Origin: Capronia americana
Taxonomy: Eukaryota; Ascomycota; Eurotiomycetes; Chaetothyriales; Herpotrichiellaceae
Assembly (NCBI GenBank): GCA_016110215.1
Contig: JADWQD010000002.1
Location: forward strand, 2,604,001 to 2,668,000
DNA: 64,000 bases
Direction: 5' to 3'
Shown: positions 46,643 through 59,221 of the stretch, in pieces
Position numbering within the stretch: the first letter of the stretch is position 1
Layout: each line of letters opens with the position of its first letter
Position numbers and translations under genes: made by a program
The notes under the pieces: model-generated
Told to the model about the DNA's origin: nothing
Database searches by the model: none
Seen by the model: the letters and a program-made list of their open reading frames with translations, nothing else

Positions 46643-48507
46643 CTTAGGGTTTATATTTAGGTAGCGCTATAAGTCTCTCCCGCTCCTAAAATAGATCTTT
46701 AAACTCTTTATATTTCGGGAGTACCTCTTTTATCTCTAGACTAGCTAAGACTTATCCCCTTAGTCGCACCTAAATTACTCTAATAGAGGCCTTTAGAGAT
46801 AATTAGTCTCTCTTTTCTCTTCTATAACTATATTTTAGAAACTTAAGAGTTCTTTTCTTTTAATTAATTATTAAGTTATAGTTATATAACTATACTATAC
46901 TAAGTACTATATTATACTTTAGTAGTATTATTATATTAAGAGAAATTCTTTCTTAATATTACCTAATTATTATTAGTACCGCTTATACCTATTTAGTTAT
47001 TATTTCTATAGTTCGTCTATCCGCTATTAATAAGGTATAGGGCTATTCTTTTTTTATAATAAACTTTTCTAGCCTCTTACTTATTCTCTAGCTAATATAA
47101 TTCTAGTTTACTCTATAATCTATTAGCGCCTTTACTCTAACTTCTATAAGTCTAACCTTAAAGATAATATACTCTATATATTATTCTAATAGAATTATCT
47201 ATATAGAGTAAGGTCTTTTTATAAGATAGTTTAGCCTCCTTACTCTATCTTAAAGTTATTTTTTAGTATAGCCTAGTATATATATCTCTATATATTCTAT
47301 CTATATTTAGTATTAAAATACTTATTAAGTATATTAAATACCTCTAGATAGACCTTAGTTATCAGGAAATCCGGGTCTATATAATATAGGTGCCTATACC
47401 TTAGTATCTAGTAATTATAGCTTAGAGGAGTTAGATATATAAAGTATTTAGTAATAAACTTAGGTTCTACTTAATAGTCTACTATTTCCTCTATTAGTTT
47501 AGAGTAGTCCTTACTACCTACTATTATAAAATAGTCTTCTCTCTTAGGGTGTATATAGGGGTTAGTACTATCCTTATACTTCTAGTTTTAGTATTTATAT
47601 TCTTCTTTAAGTATTTACTTAAAGGCTTTAGGGTATATCTATTAATTACTTATCTATAGGTTAATATTATAGTAATATTAGTATATATTAAAGTCCTTAA
47701 TAGAGTACTCTTTATTATTATAGAGGAATAACTTAGTAAGGTAGGTTTTTTAGGCTCTATTATTAGTAATAATCTTATTTAACTATCGTCGCTTTCCTAT
47801 TACTTATCCTTCTCTATATATTTTAGCTATATATATATTCTAAAGTTTTCGCTTATTCTTTTTATTATACTTAATTAGTACCGTTATAGATATAATTTTC
47901 TAATAGATATAAATCTCCCTATAATCTTTATACTTACTATTAAAATAGTAACTAAGCTTAATTTTCTTAAGAGTTACTTAAATTAGGACCTCCTTATTAA
48001 GTACTATATATATATATTAGCTATCTATATATTTATTTTTATATATCTTATCTAAGGTCTATATATTAATAATAATCTTAAACTATTTATCTATCCTCTA
48101 AATTATAATATATTATTATTCTCTATAGTTATCTTTTAGCTCTAGTAGTAGCTCTAGTTACTATTAATTATCCGGATCCCCTTAGATTATTATCTCTAAG
48201 GATTATTCTTCTAATCCGGCTAGTTTTTATTTAATTTCCGTTAGAAGTTCTACTATAATAAGTTTCTCTACTATATAAGTATAAAGCTAGGATTCTCTAT
48301 AGTTTATTCTCTTATAAAACTTTATAGTAATAAACTTAGGGCTCTAGAAGGCCGCCTAGAGAGTAAATATTTAATATTAATATTTAAGTTATCCGCCTTA
48401 AAGATACTTAAGTTCTATATATTATCTATCTTTTTAGTATAGTATAATAATAACTACTTATTCTTTTATTATTTCTATAGCTATAAATTATAAAATACTA
48501 TTATCTA
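46643..48507 (-). pseudogene. Outer element pol segment: region upstream of and including RT N-terminus
   Basis: Minus-strand remnant between the two inner copies. Just before the copy A insertion (~46,650-46,760) it reads KEVLPKYKEFKDLF and LIALPKYKP, the conserved approach to the Ty3/gypsy RT domain. That text continues after copy A at 40509 on the minus strand. Farther right the frame is too damaged for me to place a protease motif. Confidence 0.65.
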
Positions 48508-48871
48508 TATTATAGAACGAGATATACCCGATATATAGAGTAGCTAGACTAGTATAGATATAGAGGAAGGTTATTATAGCGACAGCTACTAGATTAGAAA
48601 TCGGGCTTTACTAAGCCTTATCCTAATTAAGTAATATACCTATATAAATTATACAGCTATATATAATTAGCTATATATAACTAGGATCTTTAGCGGTGCG
48701 TATATATACTAGAACCCTTAGTAGAGGTATATCTTTATTTAAGGCTAGGCGCGACCGTCCCTTTTAGATATTTTCCTTCTCTCTCTAGTTTAGTCTCTTT
48801 ATATTAAGTAATTTATATTATTATATAGTATATACCCTATCTTTATCCTATTAGTATAATATATTATTATA
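48508..48871 (+). repeat. 5' LTR of inner copy B
   Basis: 364 bp starting TATTATAGAACGAG. It is the most strongly mutated of the four inner LTRs at its start: ACGG has become ATAG. Confidence 0.9.
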
Positions 48872-49387
48872 TTAGACTAAACTCTCCCCTTAACTATCCT
48901 AGAAAGGAATTATAATATCCTACCCCGACTAAACCGACCTAAATTAACTAAAGCCGATAACTATACTATTATAGACTAAATACGCTAATTATAGTATAAC
49001 CGACCGAATTAAATAAACCTAAGGCCGATAACTATACTATCTTACCGATTACCGAATAGAATATAGAAATTAAACTAACTAATATAAACCGACGCGACTT
49101 ATATATAGCCGGCGATATTAACTCAGCCCTATAACTATAGTAATTACTAAGATATAAGACTATTATAGATATTAAAATAATACCTAAATAGACCCTCCTA
49201 GAAGTAATAGCTTAGGGACGAAACACTATTACAGAATAGAAAGGCACTATTTAAGATTACTAAGTCTAGATTATTAACTAAAAGGAATAAATTATTAACC
49301 TTAATAATTAAATTATATAGAAATAAGCTATTATTAACTACCTTAAATATAATTAAAACTCAACCCTAGAACTAGACCTAGTATAGC

Positions 49388-50238
49388 CTAAACCTTTTAA
49401 CCTCCCGGACCCCGACTAGCTCTCCGATAGTAAGGCTGAACCCGGCTATAAGAACTAAAAGACCTAGATCCTTAATAAGCTTAATATAAATACTAACTAA
49501 GGCGAGTATACTAAGATAGCGTATATCTTTAGCTATATAAAAGGAGAAGTATAAATTTTCCTACGGGCCTATTATAGTACTAATACTACTAATCTATTTA
49601 TAACCGCTATAGAGATATTAGTTTTTCTAGATAGTATTTATATTAACCTATATAAAACCTTAAACGCTTAATAAGAATATTGACGACTAGTGATGAAAAA
49701 GAATTAGACCTTTTCTAATTTCTATATAAAATTCCTTTACCTTATTAGTATTATAAAGATCCCTATTAAAGACCTATACCCTAATCTATATAATAAGCTT
49801 ACTATTAACCTCTAGACTATAGTCCTATCTATATTTAAAATACTCACTATATACTAAGACGTCGCTAACTATTACTAAGTACTTAACTAAGGCCTCTACC
49901 GCCTCTAGAAATATACCGACCGGATTAAAGCTAGACTAGTGACTAAGTATACTCCTATAGCGGCTACTTAAGTTACTCCTTCTCCCGCACTAAACCCTCG
50001 AGTAACGCCGGCCCCGCTCTTAATACCTGAGTAAGAAGGCAGCTAAACTCTATATACTTAACTCACCTATAATAATATAATAAAATAGGCCTTAAGTTAA
50101 GCCGACGCTTATTTTACTTATCGATAACCTAAATATATCTCTCATAACTACTCTTTAAAGGCGGAGAATAAGGTTATTAAAGTAGGTAAGGATATAAAGG
50201 ATAAATAGGGAAAAGAATAACTCTAGGGAAAGTTTTCT
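49388..50238 (+). pseudogene. Copy B gag remnant
   Basis: Collinear with the copy A gag remnant at offset 7998, including the FNLPDPD segment and the AYIFSYIKGEVQIF segment. In-frame TAA/TAG stops are frequent. Confidence 0.6.
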
Positions 50239-50287
50239 CCTTAGGGAAGTATAATATTAATATAATTTCTATTAATTTAAGTTAGTT

Positions 50288-53200
50288 ATTAGGCGAAAAG
50301 TACTTTACTATATTATATAAATTATTATTTAATAAATATATAGTTTAAACCTCTATCTTAGCTAATTCTAGAGTAAATAAATTTATCTTTATTAATATAA
50401 AACTTATATAAGACCTATCTTAATTTTTAAATATTACTACTATATATTTAAAGAACCTCTATATTATAAAAGATTATAATAAAAGACCCGGTAAGCCCGT
50501 CTTTAAAATATTAACTCTATATCTAGAAGTTAACGGGAGGTAATAGAAGGACCTCCCTATACTTATTTTAGACTTAGGGAGTTATAAGGTTATTCTCGGC
50601 TATAAATAGTTCATCTATTTTAATATTTAGCTAGATATATAGAATTAGTATCTACTCTAGCCTTAAGACTACTAGTATAAACTAACTTTTATAAGAGAGA
50701 TATATATACCCCGAAAAAACCTTTAGGTTACAGTTATTCTTTCCCGATACTAAGAAGATATAAAAAAATATAATTAGATATTTATAATAAAGGATAAACG
50801 ATAAGCTAGCGAGTAATAAGTCTAACCCCGTAATATATAATAATAGAAAACGGACTTTAGGCGGGACCTAGTCCGAGTACTATTAATAAAGGCTACTAGA
50901 TTTAGTCTACACACTATAACCCCCTAAATATATAAATAGAACCTCTACTAACAGCTAAGGGTTATATAATAGGAACTAGTGAAGGTTAATTAAACTCTAC
51001 CGGAACTAGTAACTAAAAGAAAGATTATATTACCTTCAGTCAATACCTCCGGCGTAGGAGTTAATATTACTATAATTAGAGCTATAAGTTTTTATTAAAA
51101 CTTTAAGAGAGTAAAGGATATCGCCTATAGTATAAGCCTTTATAAGATTAATTAAATTATTAAAGATTAACTATAGCTTCCGGCTAAGGAAATAGATAAA
51201 TAACTAGTTAAGCGTCTACTTCTAAAGAAGTATATAGAATTTAAGGATATATTTTTAAAGGCTAAATCTAATACTCTCCCTCCCTTACAGCCGTATAACT
51301 ATAAGATCTAGTTAGAAGAAGAAGGTACCCTTAGATATAGCCCCCTTTACCGGAAAAGTACACCGGAACTACTCCTTATTAAGAAATATCTTAAAGAGAA
51401 TCTCCTAAAGGGATTTATTAAGCTAAGTTAAGTACTATATATATCCTCTATATTATTTATAAAGAAGCTAAATAAAGAGCTATATTTTTATATTAATTAT
51501 TAAAAGCTAAACACTATAATAAAAAAGGATTATTACTTATTACTCCTAATTAATAAGACCCTAGTATAACTTTAGAAAGCCTATATATTTATAAAGTTTA
51601 ATATATAGTAGGCCTTTTACTATATTTAAATATACTTAGATTCTAAGGAACTAATAATATTCCGGACTTACTATAGCGCCTATAAGTATAAAGTACTACT
51701 ATTTAGACTAACTAATAGGCCTATAACCTACTAGTATTATATAAATAACGTTTTATTTAATTTCTTAAATAATTTTATCGCGGTCTACCTTAATAATATC
51801 CTAATCTATTCTAAGAATAAACTAGAGTACGCCGAACAAGTTAAGAAGGTCCTAGAGCGTCTATAGAAGGCCGGACTATAAGTTAATATTAAGAAAAGCG
51901 AGTTTAGCGTTAAGGAGACTTAATATCTAGGATTTATAATCTCTATAGAAGATATTAAAGTAAACCTAATAAAGATTTAAATTATTAAAGATTAATAGGT
52001 TTCTACTATAGTAAAGGGCGTCTAGTTATTCTTAAATTTCTATAATTATTATTATATATTTATTTACTAGTATAGCCGGATTATAAAACCTTTAATATAA
52101 CTAACTAAGAAAAACTACCTCTTCCTATTTAATAAAGACTACTAGAAGGTATTTAAAGAACTAAAGTTATAACTATTAACGGCCCCCGTCCTTAACTACT
52201 TTCACCCGAAATAATAAACTATACTAGAGACTAACGCCTTTAATAGAGTATTAGTAGCGGTTCTATTATAGCTAAATCCTATTAATAGCCGCTAGTACCT
52301 TATCGCCTACTATTTAAAGACTATAGCCTCTATAAAATATAACTATAATATCTATAATAAGGAGATACTTACTATTATAAGCGCCTTAGAGTATTAGTAA
52401 CTAAAACTATAGAGCGTTACGGACTAGTTCTAAATTTTCACTAACTATTAGGCCTTATAATACTTTATAACTAAGCGGTAATTAACGGCTTATTAAGCCC
52501 GATAGGTAATATCGCTCTCCTAGTACTACTTCTAGATTATATTCTGACCGGGTCGCTAGAATAAGAAAGCGGATGCCCTAACCCGGTGTAAGTAAGAATA
52601 AGAAGGTTAAAAAGAAGCTATACGGAATAAGAGAATATAAGTTATACTAAGCCCCGAAATACTAGATCCTCGGATCTACTAGGAGTTATAGCTAGCCCTA
52701 TTAGATATAAAGCCGTTACTTCTAGTAGACTAGGTCTTATAAGCTAATAAGTAAAGCGAGACTCTAGAGGAAGAATATTAAAAGGCGTAAGATTAGTAGG
52801 CCCTATAGGAATTATTATAGGGACTATTATTATACTAAGGTTAATTAGTAGTCTTTAATATAGACTACTTATATATAAAGTTAATTAAAGAAGTTTATAA
52901 CTAGATATTAATAACTTACTTAGGCTATAATAAAACTATAGAACTATTATAGACTTAATACTATTAGCTAAACCTCCCTTAGAATATCGCCTAATTTATC
53001 TAAAATTACTATATCTATCGTTATATAACCGTCCCGCGAGATTTATCTCCAGGTATATTAAAGTCGCTACCCGTCCCTAATCGCCCTTAGTAATATATCT
53101 CTATAGATTTTAAGTTATTCCTAAAGGATATAAAGGGTTTTAATAATATTTTAGTAATTATAGACCGCCTAGATAAATAGATATACTCCTTACTATATTT

Positions 53201-54158
53201 AAAAACTATAACTATAAAGGATATAGTATAATTATTTATTATATATATATACTATAACTATAAACCTCTAAATACTATTATATCTAATTAAGGACTATAA
53301 TTTATTTTAATATTCTAAATAGAGTTCTACTATATTTTAGGTATAAAGTTAAAATTATTTACCGCTTTCTACCCCTAAATAGACGGCTAAATAAAGATTA
53401 TAAACTAGTATTTAGATTAATAACTTTATTTATTTATTAACTACTATTAAGATAACTAGTCTAATCTTCTCCTAATTATAGACTTTATATAAGTACTACT
53501 ACTATATAATTTAATTAAGATAAGCTCTTTCTATTTTAAAAATAAATATAAGCCTTATATATCTTTTAATTAAAACTAGCTAAATAAGCCGACTATAGTA
53601 TAGAAAAGACTTAGCTAAGAAGAAGCCTAAAAGTATATAGAGAGGATATAAGACGCTTAGTAATCCGCTTATACTACTATATTAAGTATATAAGTATAGT
53701 AATAATAATAAGCCGATAAGTATCGCCGAGAAGTTAATTTTACAGAAGGAGACCTAGTATAGGTATCCACTAAGAACTAGAGAATAGATTAATTAAGCCG
53801 AAAACTAGTATACTAGATAGCTAGCCCTTTCCGGATACTAGAGAAGATCGGTAACTCTTTTAAGCTAGACCTATCGGATTTAATAAAGATCTACCCAGTT
53901 CTCTCCCCGGACTATTTATATAAGGCTGTAGAAGACCCCCTTTTAGGATAGGTTAATAATCCCCCGCCGCTAATTAAGATAAATAGTAAAAATAAATAGG
54001 AAGTTAAGGAAGTCTTAGCTATATAGAAGTATTACAATAAGTTATAATATTAAGTTTAGTGGCTAGGCTAGGATAAGGATCTAGAGTAGTACCCGGCCTC
54101 CAACTTTAAGAATATACTATATAAGATCCGGGACTATCACGATAATTACCCTTAATAA
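50288..54158 (+). pseudogene. Copy B pol remnant: protease to chromodomain
   Basis: Collinear with copy A. The RT catalytic box reads YLNN (51786-51797), as in copy A. The chromodomain-like end lies at ~53990-54140. Stops at former Gln and Trp codons destroy the frame throughout. Confidence 0.8.
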
Positions 54159-54276
54159 CTAGGCCCCCCGAAATAATTATAAAAGTAGATTTACTATTAG
54201 AAGAATAATAAAGACGCGCTAAATTATACTAATGATAATAAAGCCTAAGGACAGGCTTCCTTAGAGGGGGGGGTAA

Positions 54277-54640
54277 TATTACGGAACGAGATGTGCCCGG
54301 TATATAGAGTAGCTAGACTAGTATAGATATAGAGGAAGATTATTATAGTAATAGCTACTAGATTAGAAATTAGGCTTTACTAAGCCTTATCCTAATTAGG
54401 TAATATACCTATATAAATTACACGGCTATATATAATTAGCTATATATAACTAGGATCCTTAGCGGTGCGCGCGTATACTAGAACCCTTAGTAGAGGTATG
54501 CCTTCATCTAAGGCCAGGCGCGACCGTCCCTTTTAGATATTTTCCTTCTCTCTCTAGTTTAGTCTCTTTATATTAAGTAATCTATATCATTATATAGTGT
54601 ATACCCTACCTTTATCCTATTAGTATAATATATTATTATA
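54277..54640 (+). repeat. 3' LTR of inner copy B
   Basis: 364 bp, preceded by the same G-run polypurine tract as in copy A and followed by the ATCTA target duplicate. Confidence 0.9.
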
Positions 54641-56040
54641 ATCTATATTTATTATTTAGAAATTATTATTATTTCTTTTATTTATATCTATTTTTAGATC
54701 TCCTTTCTAGATAAGGGACTCCTATATCCCTTTAGTCTTTTTATTATATTGGTTTCTCTACTTCCTAGATAGCTAGGAAAACTAGCCTAATCCTATTTTT
54801 TTAGAGTAATATATAAGGTAATTATTATTATAATAGGCGGTCTAGAATAGGATTATATATTAATTAGTAATTATATCCTTATATATTTATAGGAGGGTTA
54901 TTATTACCTCTCTTAAGGCGGTTCCCTTAGAACTATCTCCTTAAGGTTTACTAAGTTCCTTATAAACTTCCTAACCTAAGTACCCTAGCTATATTATTAT
55001 ACCCTAACTATTAGTAGTTATTTAGGTCTTCTCTATAGTATTAGTCTTTTTCGCTATAGAACCGGCTATATTATTACTTATTATTATATATAGTCCTTAA
55101 GTCGTTTATCGATAATCTTTTATATAGTATTTAGGTTTTCTATAATTATAGTATAGCCTATCCTTTCCTTATTAAGCTTACTACTTATTCCTCTATACTA
55201 AGCTATAACGTCCTCCTCGGCCTCTTACTTCTCCGCCTCTCGTCCTTAAAGGATAGCCTTAATATATAAGGTTAAGGTCTATAGAATTACTATAATATCG
55301 CTATCCCTAAAACTAATATCCTTAATAAATATACTTAGTAAGGTCTCGTCGCTTATTTTATTCTAGTTAAAGTTTATAGAGTTAGTTATTAATTTTAATA
55401 GCTTTATCTACTATCTATTTATAATCTATAGATAAGTCTATTATCTCTTAATAAACTACCTTCTTTAGTCTATTATAGAAGATCTAAGTAAATATATTCT
55501 TATCTTTCTAGTTTAGTTTCTTTATAATTTAATTAAACTTAGAATAATAGACTATAATAGATTTCTCTTATTTAATAGTATAAATAACTTATATAGCTAT
55601 TCTTTTATTATTAATAGTCCTAAAGACCTTTTAAATATAGTCCTTAAACTTAATAAAGTACTTAAAGTAGGCTAGAGTATCTATATCCGGCTTATTATCG
55701 TCTATATATCCCTTTATAGTAGGCTTAAACTATTTAAATATTACTCCCTTAAGATATATAGTAGTATATATTACCTTACTTAGTCCGTCCTTAAACTTAG
55801 TTAGATTAAGTTTAAATATAAGTTTAAGTTAGATTAGAAAGGCACTAAGCTTATTATATTCTCCGAAATATAGGTCGACCTTAAGAGCGTCCTTCTTATC
55901 GTCCGCGCCGGCCTTACCCGTAGCTAGGCTAGTAGAGAATAAGTTTCCTAAGCTACCTATAGTGGTTTAGCTAACTTCTAGCGACTTTAGTCGGGTACTA
56001 CTAGATATCCTTTCACTACTCGTTAAGAGAGTAGTTAAAG
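54641..56040 (-). pseudogene. Outer element gag remnant
   Basis: Minus-strand frame with readable gag: GKAGADDKKDALKVDLYFGE then NKLSAFLIQLKLIFKL, KVIYTTIYLKG and DTLAYFKYFIKFKDYI, the typical Retrotrans_gag pattern. It begins ~60 bp inside the right LTR (the outer element's 5' LTR) and is cut from its pol by copy B. Stops are again TAA/TAG at former Gln/Trp codons. Confidence 0.75.
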
Positions 56041-56460
56041 TATTATAAATCACTCTATATAAGGTGAGTATATAGTCTAAGGGTTTACTCACTAGGGAGT
56101 AGTATATAGGATCTAGCCTAAGGTAAAGGTACGCGGTTAATTATAACGGTATATAGTGAAATAATACTCCTATATCTAAAGGTAGAGGTCGGAGTATAAC
56201 TAAGTTTAACTATAAAGGTTCTCCCTAGGGGAACCTTTATAACTATATAGCTATATTCTTTACCTTAAAGTAGTAAGGGAATCGGGTGCATCGTTGTAAC
56301 GGGTGCATCCTACCGCGAGTACATCGATGCACCAGTGCACCAAACACTCCCTCTTTCGGAAATCACGTGACCCTTCGCAGCCTTGCCGATGAGGCTGTCT
56401 TTCCCGTTTGACCTTCCTACTTTGTCAGCCCTCTGGCCGCCCAAAGGTCAGTTCGTAACA
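56041..56460 (-). repeat. Right LTR (5' LTR of the outer element), only half RIP-mutated
   Basis: 420 bp. Positions 56041-56282 are as AT-rich as the island. From 56283 to 56460 the LTR has normal composition and intact CA/TG dinucleotides, ending GTTCGTAACA, while the same part of the left LTR (36947-37124) is fully mutated. Confidence 0.92.
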
Positions 56461-56704
56461 GTTGACTGCGTAATTATAGGTTGATCGGGAGGGAGTACTC
56501 CAAAATAAACCGCCACATAATATTTTCACCAAGGCGGAGCGCTGCTTTTGGCCTCCTGTTCACCCGGCTCACACGTGACCCTTCTACAGTACCTCGAGAT
56601 CGGGCGTTAGTAGTACGTAGATGAATGCTTTGGATTCTGCCTCGACTTTAGGTCGTTATGACACGGTCGGAACGGTGATTTAGACGCACTAGTCTTGTAG
56701 CCAT
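56461..56704. other. Short flank between transposon and MFS gene
   Basis: 244 bp of unique, unmutated DNA. It begins with the target duplicate GTTGA and contains the 3' flank of the MFS gene. Confidence 0.6.
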
Positions 56705-58385
56705 CTAAACGACGTATCTGAACCCCCGATGCTCGCTGCCTGGCACAGCGGCCGCGCTGCCTCCGTACTCTTCCTGCTTGACCGTGCTCGCATTCTTGTG
56801 AGAGGTATATAACTCCAAAGGTTGCAAACATTCCAGCCGGTCCAGTTCTGCATTCTGCTTACGAAGTTTCCACCTGAGCCACAAACCGACGCCGCTGTAG
56901 AGCAATTGAAGTGCAATGCATATGCATAGCGCCAGGATGTATCGGGGAGAGTCTTGCTTGCGGTATGTATACGGAGTCCAAATACTGGCACTGTTGCCAA
57001 GAGCATTGATCAAGGCATAGGCGGCCGCGCGCTTGGCCGGAGGTCGTGGTAGCGACGAGGCAACCCAGGCGTAGATGGTTGATCTTTGCACAAAGACAAA
57101 GGACATGAGGAACAAGCTGAAATACCGAGGTCCAAAGGCAGTGGTGGTCATGAAAATGATCCAACCTACGCTTGCGACGGGGGCGGTATACATGTAGAAC
57201 CAAAATCTCGTCTGCATTCGATCGGAAAGGGTGGCATGGCAGTAACTGTAGACCAGTACAAAGACGTACGGAGGCGCGACCAGGAGGAGGCTGACCGTCG
57301 AACTGAAACCCAATGTCTTTGTGAGGGTGGGGAAGAAGTTTTGAAAGCCAGAAGCACCATTGATACAGTGATAAGCCAGGGCGAGCATGTAAACCTTCGA
57401 GTCGAGCAGTGCCATTCGGAGTCCTCTCATTTGTGAATGTCCGCCAGGTTCATCGCGGTCGTCGGCTGCGGCATCCAATTTCATGCGTCGAATGGACAAC
57501 CGTCTAAGGTCAGGAGTCAGGCGCCTCCACTCGTGCGGGAAGTCCGGGAGGATAAAGCAGATCGTCAACCCAAGTGAAATTGTGATCGTACCCTCGATGA
57601 TGTACAGCCACTGCCATGCCGATAGACCTCGAGATCCAGCTAATCCGTTCAGGATGCCCGCGGCAATAAGGCTACCAAAGGCGCCAGACACCATAGAGCC
57701 AGAGTAGAAAATGGCCATCTGGAGAGACAATTCTTTCTTGGTATACCACTTCGAAAGATAGAACAATACGCCCGCAAAAAAAGGCGATTCTGTGGTCCCG
57801 AGTAGCAATCGGCAAACCACCAGTCCGGCGAAGCCTTTTACCTGGGATGTCAGTAACGAGACAAGCCCCCAGGCGATTACCTGGCGTAAGATCAGACGGG
57901 GTCCTTTCAAAGCGAGGGGCGGTTCATACCCATGATCCGATAAACAGAGAAGGCTTGCCGAAATGGTTCATCATCAGGTTCGTCGGGATCTGACCCAAAA
58001 TATATCCAACAAAGAGGATGGAAAGGCCTAGTACGTTCAGAGGAACAGATCCCACCTAGGAAGTCGAGCGCCTACCTGTTTCGTATTGACTTCCATGGAG
58101 GTGAAGGTCCGCCTCGAGGCCTTGTAGCCTTGCCGCCGCGTAGTTGTTACTACAACACTGTCAGGGTCGCCCCATTCGGCCTTGTTGTCATGCGACTCAC
58201 CGATCGATGAAATTCATCACATATGTCACGAACACGATCGGCATGATCAAGATATCAAGCTTACGAACAAGTCTGCGCTGAAGAATAAGCTCGTCCGCTG
58301 TTAATACACCGAGGTTGCCGGCTTCGTCTATTGGTGACTGCACTGGCTCGGCCTGCTGTTCGTGGATGCTCGGATCGGCTGTCAT
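56705..58385 (-). CDS. MFS permease, anion:cation symporter (allantoate permease) family
   Basis: Plasma-membrane transporter of 510 aa of the Dal5/TNA1-like group, which imports carboxylates and related small anions. Four exons (58201-58385, 58076-58149, 57930-58027, 56705-57880) join in frame through introns of 51, 48 and 49 nt. Splicing restores MNFIDRNNYAAARLQGLEAD, GLSILFVGYILGQIPTNLMM and GSWVIAWGLVSLLTSQVKGF, all diagnostic of the family. About 12 transmembrane helices follow the usual MFS plan. RLLLGTTESPFFAGVLFYLS lies in TM4-5 and the cytoplasmic loop carries FPHEWRRLTPD. It is divergent from the hydroxyacid dehydrogenase gene, suggesting co-regulation and import of that enzyme's substrate or a precursor. 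The stop is 245 bp from the retrotransposon LTR. Confidence 0.92.
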
Positions 58386-59221
58386 GGTGGGTAGTTCTTG
58401 CTGTAGGCTTCAGGATAGCGCCATTGGTAGGAGAAGCAAGTCAAAGACCACAATTCAAATTTTGGTCCTTGGGTTGTGTAGTGATCTTCAGGTCTCAGAT
58501 TTTTGTGCGGACGAGCTCTCGCTTTATAGCCCAACATGGTGCTAGACCTTCATCTCGCGACCTTTCCAGCATTTTGATGAACAGGGCCAATCAGTTCTTA
58601 CGAGATCTCATCTCTCCGCACCCCGGAGTAACCCAGATACGAGCGCACTATCAGCGCTCTGCTATTGTAGGAGAAAACGTAGTCCCTCTCGCGGATGAAG
58701 GGTCCGCAGGTGTTTTCAATTCGGATGACTAAGAGCATGGACTCCCTGCAGTGGCTCTGGATTCTGAGGTCCGCAGTTTTCGTGAGAAGGATCCATTCCT
58801 GGCTTCGGCTGTGGTACACCGAGTTGCCCATGTTCGGATCGGAGAGGTCACCCGCGCCAGAAGAGCATGTCTGCGGAGCCTCACAATTCTTAGGTCGAGG
58901 CCAGGGCAAGCTCCAATTTGGTGGGCTCTGGATATAATAGGCGTCTCCACATCTTCTCGGACAGGTCACCCGACGGACGATCTGTCTCCAGAGGCTTGCT
59001 GTCAGCCTCGACGATCGTGTTGAGAGCATAGCAAAGCATTGATAAATACCATGCTGAAGATCTGAAAGGGTCATGAACCGCTTCGCAAATAGGACCGACG
59101 TTGTGGCGCTGCGCCCTTGATTTTTGGATTCCCACGTCACCTATTCCACCATTGCAAGTCAACAAAGAAATCCTACCTCCTGATTATCCTTGGGACAAGT
59201 TCAGTTCTCCAGACTGCAGCC
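58386..59221. promoter_or_regulatory. Divergent promoter region of permease and dehydrogenase
   Basis: 836 bp between two divergent ATGs. A 180-codon minus-strand frame lies inside (58598-59140) but has no recognisable family. I treat the region as regulatory and could not assign a specific regulator site by eye. Confidence 0.5.

Larger units (their letters stand above)
48508..54640 (+). mobile_element. Inner chromovirus copy B, full-length, RIP-mutated
   Basis: Same family, orientation and exact length as copy A: LTRs of 364 bp (48508-48871 and 54277-54640) and a 5405-bp interior. The target duplication ATCTA is perfect (48503-48507 and 54641-54645). The copy sits between the outer gag and pol remnants. 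Positions match copy A with a constant offset of 7998 at every point checked, so no indels are apparent. Differences are mainly C/T and G/A. The same gag-to-chromodomain order is recognisable. Confidence 0.92.
36705..56460 (-). mobile_element. Outer Ty3/gypsy chromovirus, RIP-mutated, with two nested insertions
   Basis: Two 420-bp LTRs (36705-37124, 56041-56460) in direct orientation bound the element, flanked by a 5-bp target duplication: GTTAA at 36700-36704 and GTTGA at 56461-56465. The single difference is a G-to-A change as expected from RIP on the left. Internal sequence is in three pieces: 54641-56040, 46643-48507 and 37125-40509. Read on the minus strand these give gag, then the pol N-terminal region, then RT, integrase and chromodomain. 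Removing the inner copies gives an element of ~7.5 kb. All frames carry many TAA/TAG stops at sites that look like former CAA/CAG or TGG. A polypurine-like AAGAGAGTAGTTAAAG (plus-strand reading) next to the right LTR is not in the expected 3' position and is probably coincidental. Confidence 0.9.

Noticed and set aside
36305..56282. A centromere or other purely AT-rich structural region
   Set aside because: LTRs, target duplications and remnant gag-pol domains account for almost the whole stretch; composition is explained by RIP.
58598..59140. 180-codon minus-strand frame in the permease/dehydrogenase promoter region
   Set aside because: No recognisable motif, no ATG-plus-intron structure, and it occupies the divergent promoter; a small orphan gene cannot be fully excluded.
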